Below, in pieces: positions 1-11,500 of a DNA stretch of 64,000 bases; position 1 is the stretch's first letter, and every line of letters starts with the position of its first letter. Source of the DNA: Iris pallida (Eukaryota; Streptophyta; Magnoliopsida; Asparagales; Iridaceae). The stretch is from assembly GCA_029216955.1 (NCBI GenBank), contig JANAVB010029819.1, forward strand, positions 39,775,049-39,839,048. Reading direction: 5' to 3'. The position numbers and the translations under genes are program-made. The notes under the pieces are model-generated. The model saw only the letters and a list, made by a program, of their open reading frames with translations, was not told where the DNA came from and searched no databases.

Positions 1-339
1 AATACCTCCTACCAACAATATTACAAGGACAATATGGTCTTTTGGCTTGTTATCAACGTTTTATAAATATTTTGGTCATTTGATTGAAAATGACTAAAAT
101 ACTAGTATAACAGCTCTATTAGGTATTTGTGATTATTTCGCATCCAAAAATTTTAATACGGATTAATTCATCCAAATTTATCATAACTTCACTTCTTCTA
201 ATATTTTCAATCAATTCTTTGTTCTCTTCGGTGAATTAGTCACTTCTTCACTACTCAGTCTAACGACCATAGATAATAAACAACAACCATCACAGCAATC
301 GCAAAGTGAACAACCTCAACCGACGCAACATGGAGTACA
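1..339. other. AT-rich intergenic DNA, nothing recognised
   Basis: No open frame or known element can be supported. The last part (about 270-340) may be the decayed 5' end of the hAT relic that follows. Confidence 0.4.
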
Positions 340-640
340 AGGCAACGGATAAGGAGGGCCTCAATGGCGTAGTTCATCCAGTGTTTGGGAATACTTTAGT
401 GAAATTTATAATAAGAATATTACAAATCAAGTAGTACTCAGTGAAGCAACTCATGTTAAATGCATGAATAGTAGAAAATAATTCAAATGAGTATCTAACA
501 ATGGCATGGAAGCACTACATAGACATCTAGATAGTTGTATCTAGTATCTACCATATTTAATAAGACAATAAGCCAAGGACCATGGGATATTGAGGATGGA
601 GCTCTACGAAATTTTTAACTTGATGAAATGTCTATTTTAA
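340..640 (+). pseudogene. hAT transposase BED zinc-finger relic
   Basis: The plus strand reads as a decayed BED finger: an SSSVWEYF stretch near 370, a cysteine in VKCMNSRK near 460, and a closing ALHRHLDSC near 510-540. That spacing is typical of the N-terminal DNA-binding domain of plant hAT transposases. At least two stop codons interrupt it, so it is dead. A hAT catalytic-core relic on the same strand starts near 9850; the two could be parts of one element separated by later insertions and the plastid-derived insert, but nothing in between proves this. Confidence 0.6.
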
Positions 641-961
641 TTTATTTAACTATTAGTAATAGGAACTTAGATAGTCACAATTATCATGTATCGATTCAAA
701 AAAGTAGTTACAACAATTTTTATATACTTACTAATTTTGATTTTGTCTTTTCCTAATATGTTGTTCTACTTGTTTTTTTTTTTTTTTTTTGTTGATTTGT
801 CTTATGTTTTGAATTTTGGTTTTCACGTTTTATTCAAGCTTTCTTTTTGGTACTGTTATTAGGAGTTGGTCGTTCTGATTTCGTATGGCCAAATACGTAA
901 TCGAGCAAAATTTTGGATTTTGATTCACGGCTGACTAGAAAAATATGCCATTATAGGCATA
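641..961. other. AT-rich DNA with a T homopolymer, nothing recognised
   Basis: Holds a poly-T run near 771-790 and no coding signal on either strand. Confidence 0.4.
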
Positions 962-1365
962 CTAAAAGGGCAAATTGCTTCAACCTCCCCTATATTTTAT
1001 GTTTATTAAACGAATATCTCTTACTTTGAAAATAATTACACGGACCTCCCTCATGTTTTATATTTTATACAAAAGATTATTAAAGAAGGGCAAATTACTT
1101 TAACATCCCATATATTTTATGTTTACTAAACAAACCTTCCTTACTCTGAAAATAATTACATGGACGTCCTCTATGTTTTAGATTTTATATAAAAAGTTAT
1201 TGCACTAACCATCCTTATTTTCAAAATAAAAATATAAAATATAAAACATAAAAGGAGATCGGTGTAATTATTTTGAAAATAATAAAGGTTATTTAATACT
1301 CATGAAACATAGGAGGGTTAGTTTATTTATTTCAGAAAAAGGTAACACTAAATTTTCTCTAACAA
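962..1365. mobile_element. MITE-like inverted-repeat element
   Basis: Two direct copies of a segment starting GGGCAAATT (near 969 and 1088) are followed by an inverted copy of the AAAATAATTACACGGAC region (near 1230-1290). Repeated words such as TTTTATGTTT and CCTCC run in opposite orientation in the two halves. This layout and the AT content fit a non-coding MITE. No target duplication could be fixed, so the ends are approximate. Confidence 0.5.
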
Positions 1366-1961
1366 TGATTTTATGATGTATGTGTTGCTATAGATACTGT
1401 CAGACTACAAGAAGATTGAGTGCATCCATAATACAAAGTACTACAATCCACTAGTGCAACACGAACAAACGAGCACTCCAGTAGTAGTTCTCTCCGAACT
1501 TGTTGATTCCTTAGGGTGATCGACATATAAGGTCAAATTGATTTGAGGAACGGTGGTCTTAACCAGTCCAACGAGTTTTATTTTATTTTGTACTCTTTCT
1601 ATGCTTGTTTTTGTTTGGGCTAATATATTTCGGAGTTTCTCATTTAATAACAACAGTACGTATGTATGATGTAAATGTAATTCTTTTTCTTGCAATTGAC
1701 GGTGTCAGTACTATTGTGGATAGACCAGCTATTAGGGTCAATGATGAAGGAATTGAACCGGTTAGTAATGGAGGTACCCTACTTGTTTATAGCTGGTACA
1801 CGCATAGACGGACAATGGTGGAGTTGTGAGCAGAGGGAAATGGTCCAAACACTCTGCAGCTTCTGCTCCGATTGACAACACAACCTAAGAGTAAAAAAAA
1901 ATTCACTGGCCGTAAATATTGAACATATACTTTTGATCTCCCTCATTCCGATTCAATAAAG
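1366..1961. other. Intergenic DNA, nothing recognised
   Basis: Short open frames on both strands (up to 84 codons) show no recognisable domain and overlap each other; I see no gene here. Confidence 0.4.
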
Positions 1962-2278
1962 TAAATTCTAGAGGCATTCCACATTTTACTTCAAAATAGT
2001 CCAAATTAACAGTCCTAACATAAAATAGGAGTGCCAACAAAGTTAACAGTACAAAATTTTTTTTTGAATATTAAGATAGACTGTCAACGAAGTTGGCAGT
2101 TCTCCTTAATGTTAGGACTGTCAACTTTTGCCAGCAAAATTAACAGTACAAAAATATTTGAATATTAAGATAGACTGTCAACGAAGTTGGCAGTTCTTCT
2201 TAATGTTAGGACTACCAACAAAGTTGACTGTCCTAATAGGCTATCCTGAAGTAAAATATGAAATGCCTTTAGAATTTA
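1962..2278. mobile_element. MITE with about 40-bp terminal inverted repeats
   Basis: The left end TAAATTCTAGAGGCATT and the complement of the right end TAAATTCTAAAGGCATT match, and the match continues through ATTTTACTTCA. Inside are two direct copies of a segment with AACAGTACAAAA and GACTGTCAACGAAGTTGGC (near 2044-2125 and 2140-2222). It has no coding capacity. A clean target duplication was not found. Confidence 0.65.
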
Positions 2279-2427
2279 TCTTCAACAACTATGCCACTTT
2301 CATATTTGCAGTAGACAATTCTAGCCTCTCATAAATCCAATGATTGGTGTAAAAATATCCTTTGCACAAAATAAAAGTGTCGTCCAGGGGACCGAAACGG
2401 TCGTCATCAATGACTTACATAATCTAA

Positions 2428-2467
<40 letters not shown>
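2428..2467. repeat. (AAT)n microsatellite
   Basis: About 13 uninterrupted copies of AAT. Confidence 0.95.
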
Positions 2468-2965
2468 GTTTGTAAGCAATATCTCGCAAATACTGATACT
2501 AAATTGAATTAATCGACTGATTATGTGTCATTCTCTGAACAACCAACTTGGAATTGTTGTGGCTTCAGAATTCCTCGATTGAATTTATTGCATGAATCGT
2601 ATTATGATATAAAACTTTCACATCGTCTACAGGAATTGCTCAAGCCTTTATGTTCTTGAAAACGTCAGAGACAGTGATGTTGGACGACATTTCACTTCCA
2701 AATCATCGAGGATTTGAGGTGCGAGCAAGCAGCTCTCCGCACCACAAGCTAGAATCATAACGCACGGACCAGGCCTCTGCAAGTGGTCATGGGTGTGGCA
2801 TACATTTCAAAGATGATCACCACTTAATCATAACACGTGAAAGGACCTGGGACCTATACATGACTATGAGCTCCATCCTTAATGCTCATCACTTAAATAA
2901 TACAAAGACATCTTTTAAACCTAATTCTTTAGAGCTCTCAATCCGCAAATTCTGATAACAACCCA
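2468..2965. other. Intergenic DNA, nothing recognised
   Basis: No open frame or repeat structure stands out. Confidence 0.4.
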
Positions 2966-2970
2966 ACAAC

Positions 2971-4209
2971 TGTTGGTGTTTTCTACTTTCCTTTGGAAAC
3001 TTTTAGTCCCATATTAAAAAACTGCCAATGTGTATACCTCAATATATAACTATGCTTGTATTGGAGTATGTACATGGAGTGTGGTGGCCCATGTGGGTTG
3101 ATTTTTCTAGAGGGTTAATTGTAAACCGCAAAGAACAAACATTTGTTTTGTCATCACCTTACTCCATAGGAGCTAAGTCCCGCAGAGACTTAGCGACTCG
3201 GACTCGGACGCAAAGTGGAGCTTTGATGGCGCACTTTGCACTTAGCATGACAATATCGTCGCACGGTGCTCGGTTGCTTGCTAAGGCGCATGCGTTAGGT
3301 GCTATGCGTCATGGCGTCCGAAGCTATGCGTTTGGGCTATCCGTCTATGCGTCTAAACGCTAAACGCATAAGCTTGGTTGCTTTCGGCGCTGTCAGCGTT
3401 CGGCGTGGGCGGCCCACGTGGCTCTGTCAGCTGACGGCATGAGCGACGTGGGCGCCGCTGTCGGCGTTAGACACGCTGCTGTGTGGGCGGCTGTGTCGGT
3501 GGCTAAGACCCGAATTTGGTTGGCCAGCGCGTACGAACGCATAAGCATTCTTATGCGTCCATAGGTGTCAGCCTGCTCTATATAAATAGCACCACTCTTC
3601 AGAGTTGTGGACGAAGAGAGAGAACAAATCCCACTCCAGAAAGTCTATGCGCCTCCAGCTCCAACATCATTAGCATATGGGCGCATAGGCCATTTCCTTC
3701 TCATTTTGAGTTTCGAAGTCAATCTGAGGGTGACAAAGAGCGTTCCAGAGGTTCTTTTTTGAACTTGCTGGTCCCTGGGAGCAGATCGAGAGTAGACCGA
3801 ATCTTGCTTTAAGCAACGGTGACTTAATCACCCCAGCGAAGAGTTTCTCTGTGTTTTTCTTTTGTTGTTTTTGTTCTTCTCCTTGTAGCGTCTACGAACG
3901 GAAAGAGAAGAAAGAACACTCTTTTATTTGTTGATGTATTTTGCATTTTCTTAAAGTCAGTTTGTAACCGTTATTAGTGTTTCATTTGAGTTGGCTAGAG
4001 TGCAAACTCTGACTTGCCAAAAACTCTACATCTCTCTTGGTGTTGGCAATAGTGCAGACTATCTTGCGAAAAAATCTTGCCTTCCTTGGATATCTTCTAT
4101 CCTTAGATCACTTCGCTTCGGGACTAACAACAACAACAACAAAGCTTCCCGAAGATGGTACCTCTACAGAAGAGAGACAAATACACCCAATACCTGCTGT
4201 TTTACTCCA
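2971..4209 (+). mobile_element. Solo LTR, Copia-like, with 5-bp target duplication
   Basis: The segment starts TGTTGGTG and ends TACTCCA, and is flanked by ACAAC on both sides (2966-2970 and 4210-4214). TG...CA ends with a 5-bp duplication define an LTR, and no internal region or partner is present, so it is a solo LTR left by recombination. A TATA box (TATAAATAG, 3581-3589) sets the plus orientation. Upstream of it, about 3190-3560, is a cluster of TATGCGT-like words. The Copia assignment rests only on the look of the 5' end. It lies about 300 bp beyond the stop codon of the minus-strand SHH gene. Confidence 0.85.
3581..3589 (+). promoter_or_regulatory. TATA box of the solo LTR
   Basis: TATAAATAG in the middle of the LTR, just after the CG-rich word cluster, as expected at a U3/R junction. 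Confidence 0.7.
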
Positions 4210-4214
4210 ACAAC

Positions 4215-4513
4215 TGCCGAAATTGTCTTAATTTTAGCAAAGAAATTGTAGTATGCTAACAAGATACAGACTCCAATAGTAGGCACCAGACGCCAATCAA
4301 AATATAATTGAACCTTACATTATTTGGTCATTTTTCATACTTTCCTACAATCTCTTTCTTTCTCTATTCTTTTGTTTAATGATAATCATAACACTAACAT
4401 TACAAAGGTAACCCATACAGGATGTCGAGATCTCAGACGACACCTGTTGGTTGTCGAGGTTGGAAGACGAATGCCTTTCCTCTATTAAAAGAACCGACGA
4501 ACGTGGCAGCGCT
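4215..4513 (-). other. Probable 3' UTR and downstream flank of the SHH gene
   Basis: Lies between the solo LTR and the SHH stop codon. Pyrimidine- and AT-rich. The exact cleavage site is not evident. Confidence 0.4.
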
Positions 4514-4897
4514 TTACCCACCTGTAGTGTTTTCGCCGTGCTGTTTATCAGCAATGTCCATGGCTGGTGCAGTAGAATCCTCCATGACGACATCTGGAGC
4601 CATTTTCTTATCATTCTCAACTGTTGCGGCAGGTATACATGTCTGCATCATAGCAGGCTCCTTTGGATGAGAAAGAGATACAGTTGTCACCTCATCGGTG
4701 TTGACATCCATCAGCTTGCGGTGTTTTCGGGTCCTCTGTGAAGCTGCATTGAAATCATTCGAAGAGGTTGCCATTGAAGGATCATTCGGTGCAGCAGCCC
4801 TCTGGTCGACAGGTCCTGGTGCTCTTGAGGCTTGTAGAACTTGTAGCCTATAATCAGTTTCTGGACGCCTGCATACCTTTCGCAGAGGTACTATTTC
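4514..4897 (-). CDS. SHH: SHH exon 8 (end of SAWADEE and C-terminal tail)
   Basis: Acceptor GGGGCAG; encodes [19 protein letters not shown], the end of SAWADEE, then a weakly conserved tail rich in Ala, Thr and Asp up to the stop at 4514. Confidence 0.92.
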   Translation of the reverse strand, partial: EIVPLRKVCRRPETDYRLQVLQASRAPGPVDQRAAAPNDPSMATSSNDFNAASQRTRKHRKLMDVNTDEVTTVSLSHPKEPAMMQTCIPAATVENDKKMAPDVVMEDSTAPAMDIADKQHGENTTGG

Positions 4898-5463
4898 CTG
4901 CCCCAGTAGAATAAACATCACAAGGAGTAATATTTAACTCCCAAACAAGTTGAATGTATTCATGGAAATCCTACAATTGTATTTACAGTTGAGAAACCAA
5001 GGCATTGAAAAGAGAAACCGTCCCTTTCACCCTTTCAATTGGATGGTTCACATTCATGTAAAAACCCTGGGATTCGTAATTTGACTTGGTACTTGAATCC
5101 AACAAGAGGATTATAGCAACTTTCTATGACAAGGAGGTTTGTTAGGAGACTATCAACTAATGTAAAATAACAGAAAGTTATCATACACTCACGTAAATCA
5201 ACATAGAGCTTATTTCAGAAGTTCAGAACTATTTGTAACACTAGAAAAATAATAGTCAAAAATAAAAAATAAATAAATAACCTTTGTAGAGAGATCTCAT
5301 GATAGCTATGCCTTAATGCCTCTGTGACATTCTATTTGTTAGGAAAGGGGCATCATGGCTAAATGGAGTTATTAAGCATGTCTTACTATATTGTATTGTG
5401 TTATGCATACTGGAGTTACTTAGCATGTCTTATTATATTGTATTGTGTTATGCACATGTACCA

Positions 5464-5500
<37 letters not shown>

Positions 5501-8500
5501 AACATTCGCAAAGATTTCATCACAGTTGACAATGCATGCATGAGAAGGCAGCTTTTAGTAAGTTTTCAATCTTTAACTACATGCATGAGTTTTTTGAGTC
5601 ACCAAAAGAACGACAACATATATCCACATCTTTACCAGGGAAAAAAAAATCAAAATTCCATTAACATAAATGCAAAAGACTGATTTATGTAAGGAAACCC
5701 TTGATATTGAACGTGCAATTATGAGTTTACAAGCATAATTACTTAACTAAACATCCCCCCTTATATCTTTAAAAGGATTAAGAAATAGGTGCCAAAAGGA
5801 TTACCTCAGACTGATCATGATCATAGCGAACAAGAAATCTACAGCGGCATCCACGTACATCATGTCTCCGCCTTTGTGCATCAAGGACGTGTGCATCAAA
5901 GTAGAGAGCCTGCTCTTTACCCTCCTGATGATTCCAGACAAAAAATCATGACACCAGACAGCACAAATATAATATCAGCGGAAGCTAGACACACCAACTT
6001 GCAACATAAGAATACATTTTCAAGAGATGAGAACTAATGGCTAAGAGATGGTCCCCTACTTTGATTCCTGTCCTGTTATCATCTCCGATCCGGGAGTTGG
6101 GATGACTCATTAGGACTTTTCGGTTGTTTCGGAGAAATAAGTGGCTCGCAAGGCATAGAAAGACGGATTCCCTATTTGATCTCGAAGTTCTCGTTTCACA
6201 CTTTTTTTCCAATTCAAACAGTAGAAGTGAGATGGAAAAAGTACATATTAAGTATAAAAAATTGAATATTCCAAAAATTAAGTAAACCCTAAAAGGGAGG
6301 CGTTGCTTGTTTGGTCTTTTTATATTTAATTAGTATCTTCTTGGACTGGGATTAGTACATCACAAATTCAGTATGCAATTTGAATAAGATAGGTTGTTTC
6401 CAACCAATTAGTATAGAATTATAGGATACACAAACAAAGTCGGAATTCAAAAAAGTGTCGTTTAACCTGAACCTGAAAAGTACTCTATCAAGGTAATTAT
6501 ATTAAGTTTATTATGTATCCTACAGCAAACGAAGCTAATTTGTGTTTGTACTCCCGGTAAAAATATGTACACTCCAAAATTTTATTTTGCTCCTTGTCTT
6601 CCTTTTCACAGAAAAACGAAAGACGGATTTCTCAATTCAAATTGATTGGATCCTAGTTCGGAACAACTACCTACAGCTTCGGCCTTGACATGGTGGTCCT
6701 CTGACCAATTGAACTACAATCCAGACGAGGTATATGGTATACATATTTTTATGGTTTCATAGAATATTGTACTCATCATGTTGTAAGAGATACAGGAAGG
6801 ATATATTGATATCATGTCCACATAAATATGTGCTTTAGTGAGAGTGATATGAATTCGTAGTAACTTGTGTTACTTTTTTTTATTCTTAAGGATCATGAAT
6901 ATCGATCTTTAGAAAGAACGGAACAAAATGAATGAAAAATATATAGATAGAGCAAAAAAGTCATTTTCTCTTTTATTTATACGAATCAGACATTTTTGTT
7001 GGTAGGACGAATTTATTATATTATACTCATGGAGCGGCAAATTTTTGGGCTGAGCTGCATTTGAATCAGTGCAGGCGTTGCAACAAATTTACAATCCGTC
7101 TCCATTAACTGCTCGGACATCGATCTAGGAAGAATTCATTCTAGGCTTATTGATAATCTATGATCAACTACCTTTCATAGTACTCTACCCCCAAGGGAAG
7201 TTGAATCCTAGCTACCTCGAAAGAGAGATGTTCTGAACCACCAGACGACGGGGGCATATCCGCCTGACCGTTATCATACTAGGATGATAGTATAATCATT
7301 ATTTTGGAATTGTCAACATAATCTAATGGTATGGCTAAATCCAAAAAGTCTTTCCTACTTTATATGTTATGATTAGATAGATTTTTTGTTTGATTCGATA
7401 TTTCACTTCATGAATGAAACATCTCATACTATTCTATATATCTCTATATAATGAAAAAAAAATGTAAAGGATTCCTTTAGTTCAAATGAAATATACCTAT
7501 CACTTTCTCACTATGGTCAAAGAACAGACACCAATTCACTAGACTGACAATTTTATTCTTTCCTTTTTTTCTTGTTATTTGCCATAATGCCAATTCTGGG
7601 ACGGATTTGTCAGAATGAGAAATTCTCTGGCTAGAGTCTTTAGTATTTTATCACTTGTGTCTACTATTTAGGAAGAACGTCGTCGTCTATTTTCACTAAG
7701 AAACTAAAAGAAAGGATGAATAGTTGAAAGGAAGGAAGAAAGTGATTTAGAAACAACTTAACGAAGACTAAAAATGATACAGTTTACAAAGATTCTTATC
7801 TTGATGGGTATCAAGATAATGGGAAATAGGATCAACTCGGCCCTTGCAAATTGCTTGATGCACTATCTCCCTTCAACCCTTTGCTTTGAGAGAAATGTGG
7901 TAAAAGAGCATAATAGTACATCCATCATAAGGTACTTGCTATAGGGATGGTGAAATCTTTAAATCCGATGGTGATCTCAACAAGAAGGAACCCGTAAAGC
8001 TCGCAAATAGACAAGCACGCATAATTTTACACCCTGGTGAGGCTCCCATAGGGGTTAGCAATGAGTCAATGACCGGATGAAGGTTTGCCGCTTACCTACC
8101 ACGGAGGTTGTCGGTAAAGGAAGAAAAGGAGCAGCTTGCATTTAGGAGGGGCTGCTCCCTGTGTGTGCGAGAGGGATGACCGAGAACAACGATGTGTTAA
8201 ATGGTTATTGATTTCAAATCCTATCAATAGATTTCAGTCAACTTTGCTTGAAGGGCATATGAGAGGAATTCAGTACCCGTATAGGGTTGGAGATTAATTG
8301 CAGCCAAGAGTAAGAATACTTCCAACAATCATTGCATAATGAGGACCCACATTCCAGATCCTGGAACAAGAAGGCAATCTACCATGCTCTTAATGAATAT
8401 TGTACAAGGAAACTTGAGGGATGGCAGAGTTACTTCATTTATCAGTAGAGTAAAACTTATCCCCTCTACCACTTCCTATTGGCTAATGGCTACAGATATT

Positions 8501-11500
8501 TTCAAGTTCCCCAGAGAGTACTTGATAAGGTGGAGGGTAGGTGCTAATTTCCTATGGAGATGCCACACCATCAGCTGGAAAAAAATTATAGGAAAAAGGT
8601 AGAGGGAGGTATAGGAATAACAAGGCGTGTTCATATTAAGGAAAGGTGGGCTCTGAAACTACTATGAAAGTTTATCACAGGGGACTCTGGGCAAACTGGA
8701 TGAGAAACAATTATCTAAAGGGCAGGATTGGTTAAGACAATAATGCCTTTGACTTTCGAGACTATCCTAAGGAAGAGAGTTCAAGGTCTGCTGCACATCA
8801 AAAGAAGCAATGCAAATGGGGCGCAAACTAGCATTTGGTTTCATCCCTGGATGACTAACAGAATGACTATACACATGCTCAGGTGGAGCTCATTTACCAT
8901 TTTAAGGGGGAAACACAAGTTACTAGATCCTTGAGCAAGGTTTATAGATGCCAGAATAGCTAGAATCTAAAAGACACTTTCAAGAGAAAGTGGAGATACC
9001 TATCAACCTATAAGATAATACAGAAGTGAAATTGGCACGTAACTACCTAAGGGGGGAGTTCATTCCTAAATCAACTATAGAATAGGTTAGGAACCAATAA
9101 GAGAAGGTAGATTGGTGCTCAATAGTCTGCAAGACTGGAAATTGTCATCAATTGAGTATCTACCTATAAAAAGCCATCCTGAACAGACTCCTTAATAAAG
9201 ACAGGATCTAGAGATGGGGACTGCAGCTTGACACAAAATGCAACTTATGTAAGGGTGATACAAGGCTAACGAGTTACTCTTCAAATGTTCCTACTCATCT
9301 AAGATTTCAAGGTTTGCAGACTTAATTTTGGCATTTCATAGAGTAACATATTAGAAGAGGAAGTCAAAAAACTCAAGCTAGCATAGCAAGAAGTCCAAGA
9401 CATATACTTATGAGGGTTGCTCTGGCAGTGATTATATGCCAATCTGGAAGGAAGAAATAGGAGGGTATTTCAGCAAGTTGAATTCCACGAACTGATCCAG
9501 TAATCCTACACAAAAGAAGTCATGAGGATGTCACCATCATTATGTCTAAAGAGAAAATAAAGGTGAAGGACTCCACAAGAAAAAGAGAGAATATGGCCAA
9601 CTGGGGCCTCTCTCCAAAGTAATGGAAACTTCCCTTTGAGCAGTAAGCATTATTACATGAATACATATTAACCTTCAGGTGATATACATAAATAAAATCT
9701 TATTCCAAAGAGTGAATCAGCTATTAGTCAAATTAATCTCTTGCTTGCTAAGGCAAATAAGGCAGCACACAGAGGTTATCAAAACTTGACCACACAAGAT
9801 ATGTCAAAACTGTGTTAGAAATTTATAGCAGAAGTGGAAGAAAAGGTGGGTAGAGAAAATAACTTGATGATGAAACCTTCAAGAAGAAAAGTCAAAACTA
9901 TTTACAAAAGACTTACGTGTAGTTGTATCAAACGAAGTTCGGAAAATATTAATAATTTTTTTTAACTTCGGATATATGGACTAGTAAAAAATAATCATTT
10001 TGTTTGTATCACGATACATTATTTAGATGCAAAATGGGTTTTACAAAAACAAGTTCTTTGTTTAAGACCGTTGGAATTTTTCCAGTGGAAATGCAATATG
10101 CGGAACCATGTTACAAGTTTTACGTAAATATGAGTTTTCAATTTCTTTTGATAATGCTAGTAATAATACTTCTTGTATCAATATTTTAAAATTTCAATTT
10201 ATGCCTATATTAGGACGACTTTTTCATGTAAGACGTGTTTATCATATTGTTAATTTAATTGTATAAGAATGCCTTCAATTTTTGAAACGAATTTAGAAAA
10301 TATTAGAACATAATACTTGAACAGGTAGACAACAAGAGTTTAAAACGTTATGTACACAATTTGGTTTTAAATTTATAAGATTTGTTAAGTATGTACCACA
10401 TAGATGGAATTCGACATATTTGATGTTAAAATCATATATTAAAATAAAGACGTTATTACATAATATAATAATACAAGTCCAAGTAATGATTACCAATTAA
10501 CTAAGAATGATTCGTTAGTTGCTACTTTAATTTTTAAATTTTTTGAATTGTTTTACAACATTATATATATTTTATACGAAATTTATTATACATCTCATCT
10601 AGTTTTAACAAAGATCATTAATATTTATTATTTGCAAAATATAAACATATGCCTAGTTTTGATTATGTCGTTAATAAAATAGAAGCAAAATTTCTAAAAT
10701 ATTAGTATGATTTATCTCTTTTATATTGTCAGAGTGTGATTTTAGATCCTAAAATAAAATTATATAGTGTCTTAATATTGTTAAATAATTTTCATGACAA
10801 TATAAACATCGAGGTAAGTAGTTTAAAAGTAGAAATAAAGAATGTTTTGATGCTTTAATTAGTTTATATAAAGAAAAAGTTATACTGAACCAACCCGATT
10901 TAACCATTCAAGGTAAATAGTAGCTCTAGTTTAATTTTTAAGTTATCTCATGCTAAGAGTATATTGCATGTCATGTTCCGGTTACGCAGAACCAAAAGTC
11001 GTCACTGGACATGATTTTGTCAAAGCCTAAATTGCACTTGTACAAGACAGAACAAACAAGATCGATAAAACATCTCAGAAACAAAGTCATTGCAGCAGAA
11101 AATAATTAGAAACATTGACAGACATGATATATGAAAAATGATTCTCATTATTGATAATATACATCAAAATTACAACGGCTCTTTGGCCAAAAGAACAACT
11201 CGAGTACAAAGATCGGATCTTATTACAATGAGGGATGCCACAAGGCATACAACTCGTAAAACTACTACAATCAATAATGTTTCATACATTATGTCATTTA
11301 TAAACAAAATAAATAGCTTTCAACGTCAGCATTTTGGGGATATACTGGTGAATAGTCTTAACCCGGCTCACTTAAACCAACATTATAATCATGTGAGAAT
11401 ATGTAAAATTATTATATAGTCTTTCTAATTTCTCCAAGATCAATTAACAATTCATAAACATGTATATCTGAACATAAATGTGTCATTTGACACGAATCTT

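Larger units (their letters stand above)
6480..7690 (+). other. Plastid-derived DNA (NUPT), trnD-trnY-trnE region
   Basis: Three diverged tRNA genes occur in the order trnD, trnY, trnE, all on the minus strand, as in the land-plant plastid psbM-trnD-trnY-trnE-trnT region. Spacers between them also have a plastid look. Each tRNA carries substitutions and small deletions, so the transfer is old. Outer limits are estimates: the trnD flank seems plastid-like from about 6480, and I see no trnT on the other side. Confidence 0.8.

Noticed and set aside
3028..3812. Two plus-strand open frames of 111 and 98 codons
   Set aside because: Both lie inside the solo LTR (2971-4209) and show no protein family; the GC-rich word cluster keeps frames open by chance.
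7046..7255. Functional nuclear tRNA-Tyr and tRNA-Glu genes
   Set aside because: Sequence and order are plastid-type and each has deletions that break the cloverleaf.
340..10968. Treating the BED finger relic and the hAT core as one proven element
   Set aside because: They fit in order and strand, but 9 kb of other sequence lies between and no junction proves continuity.
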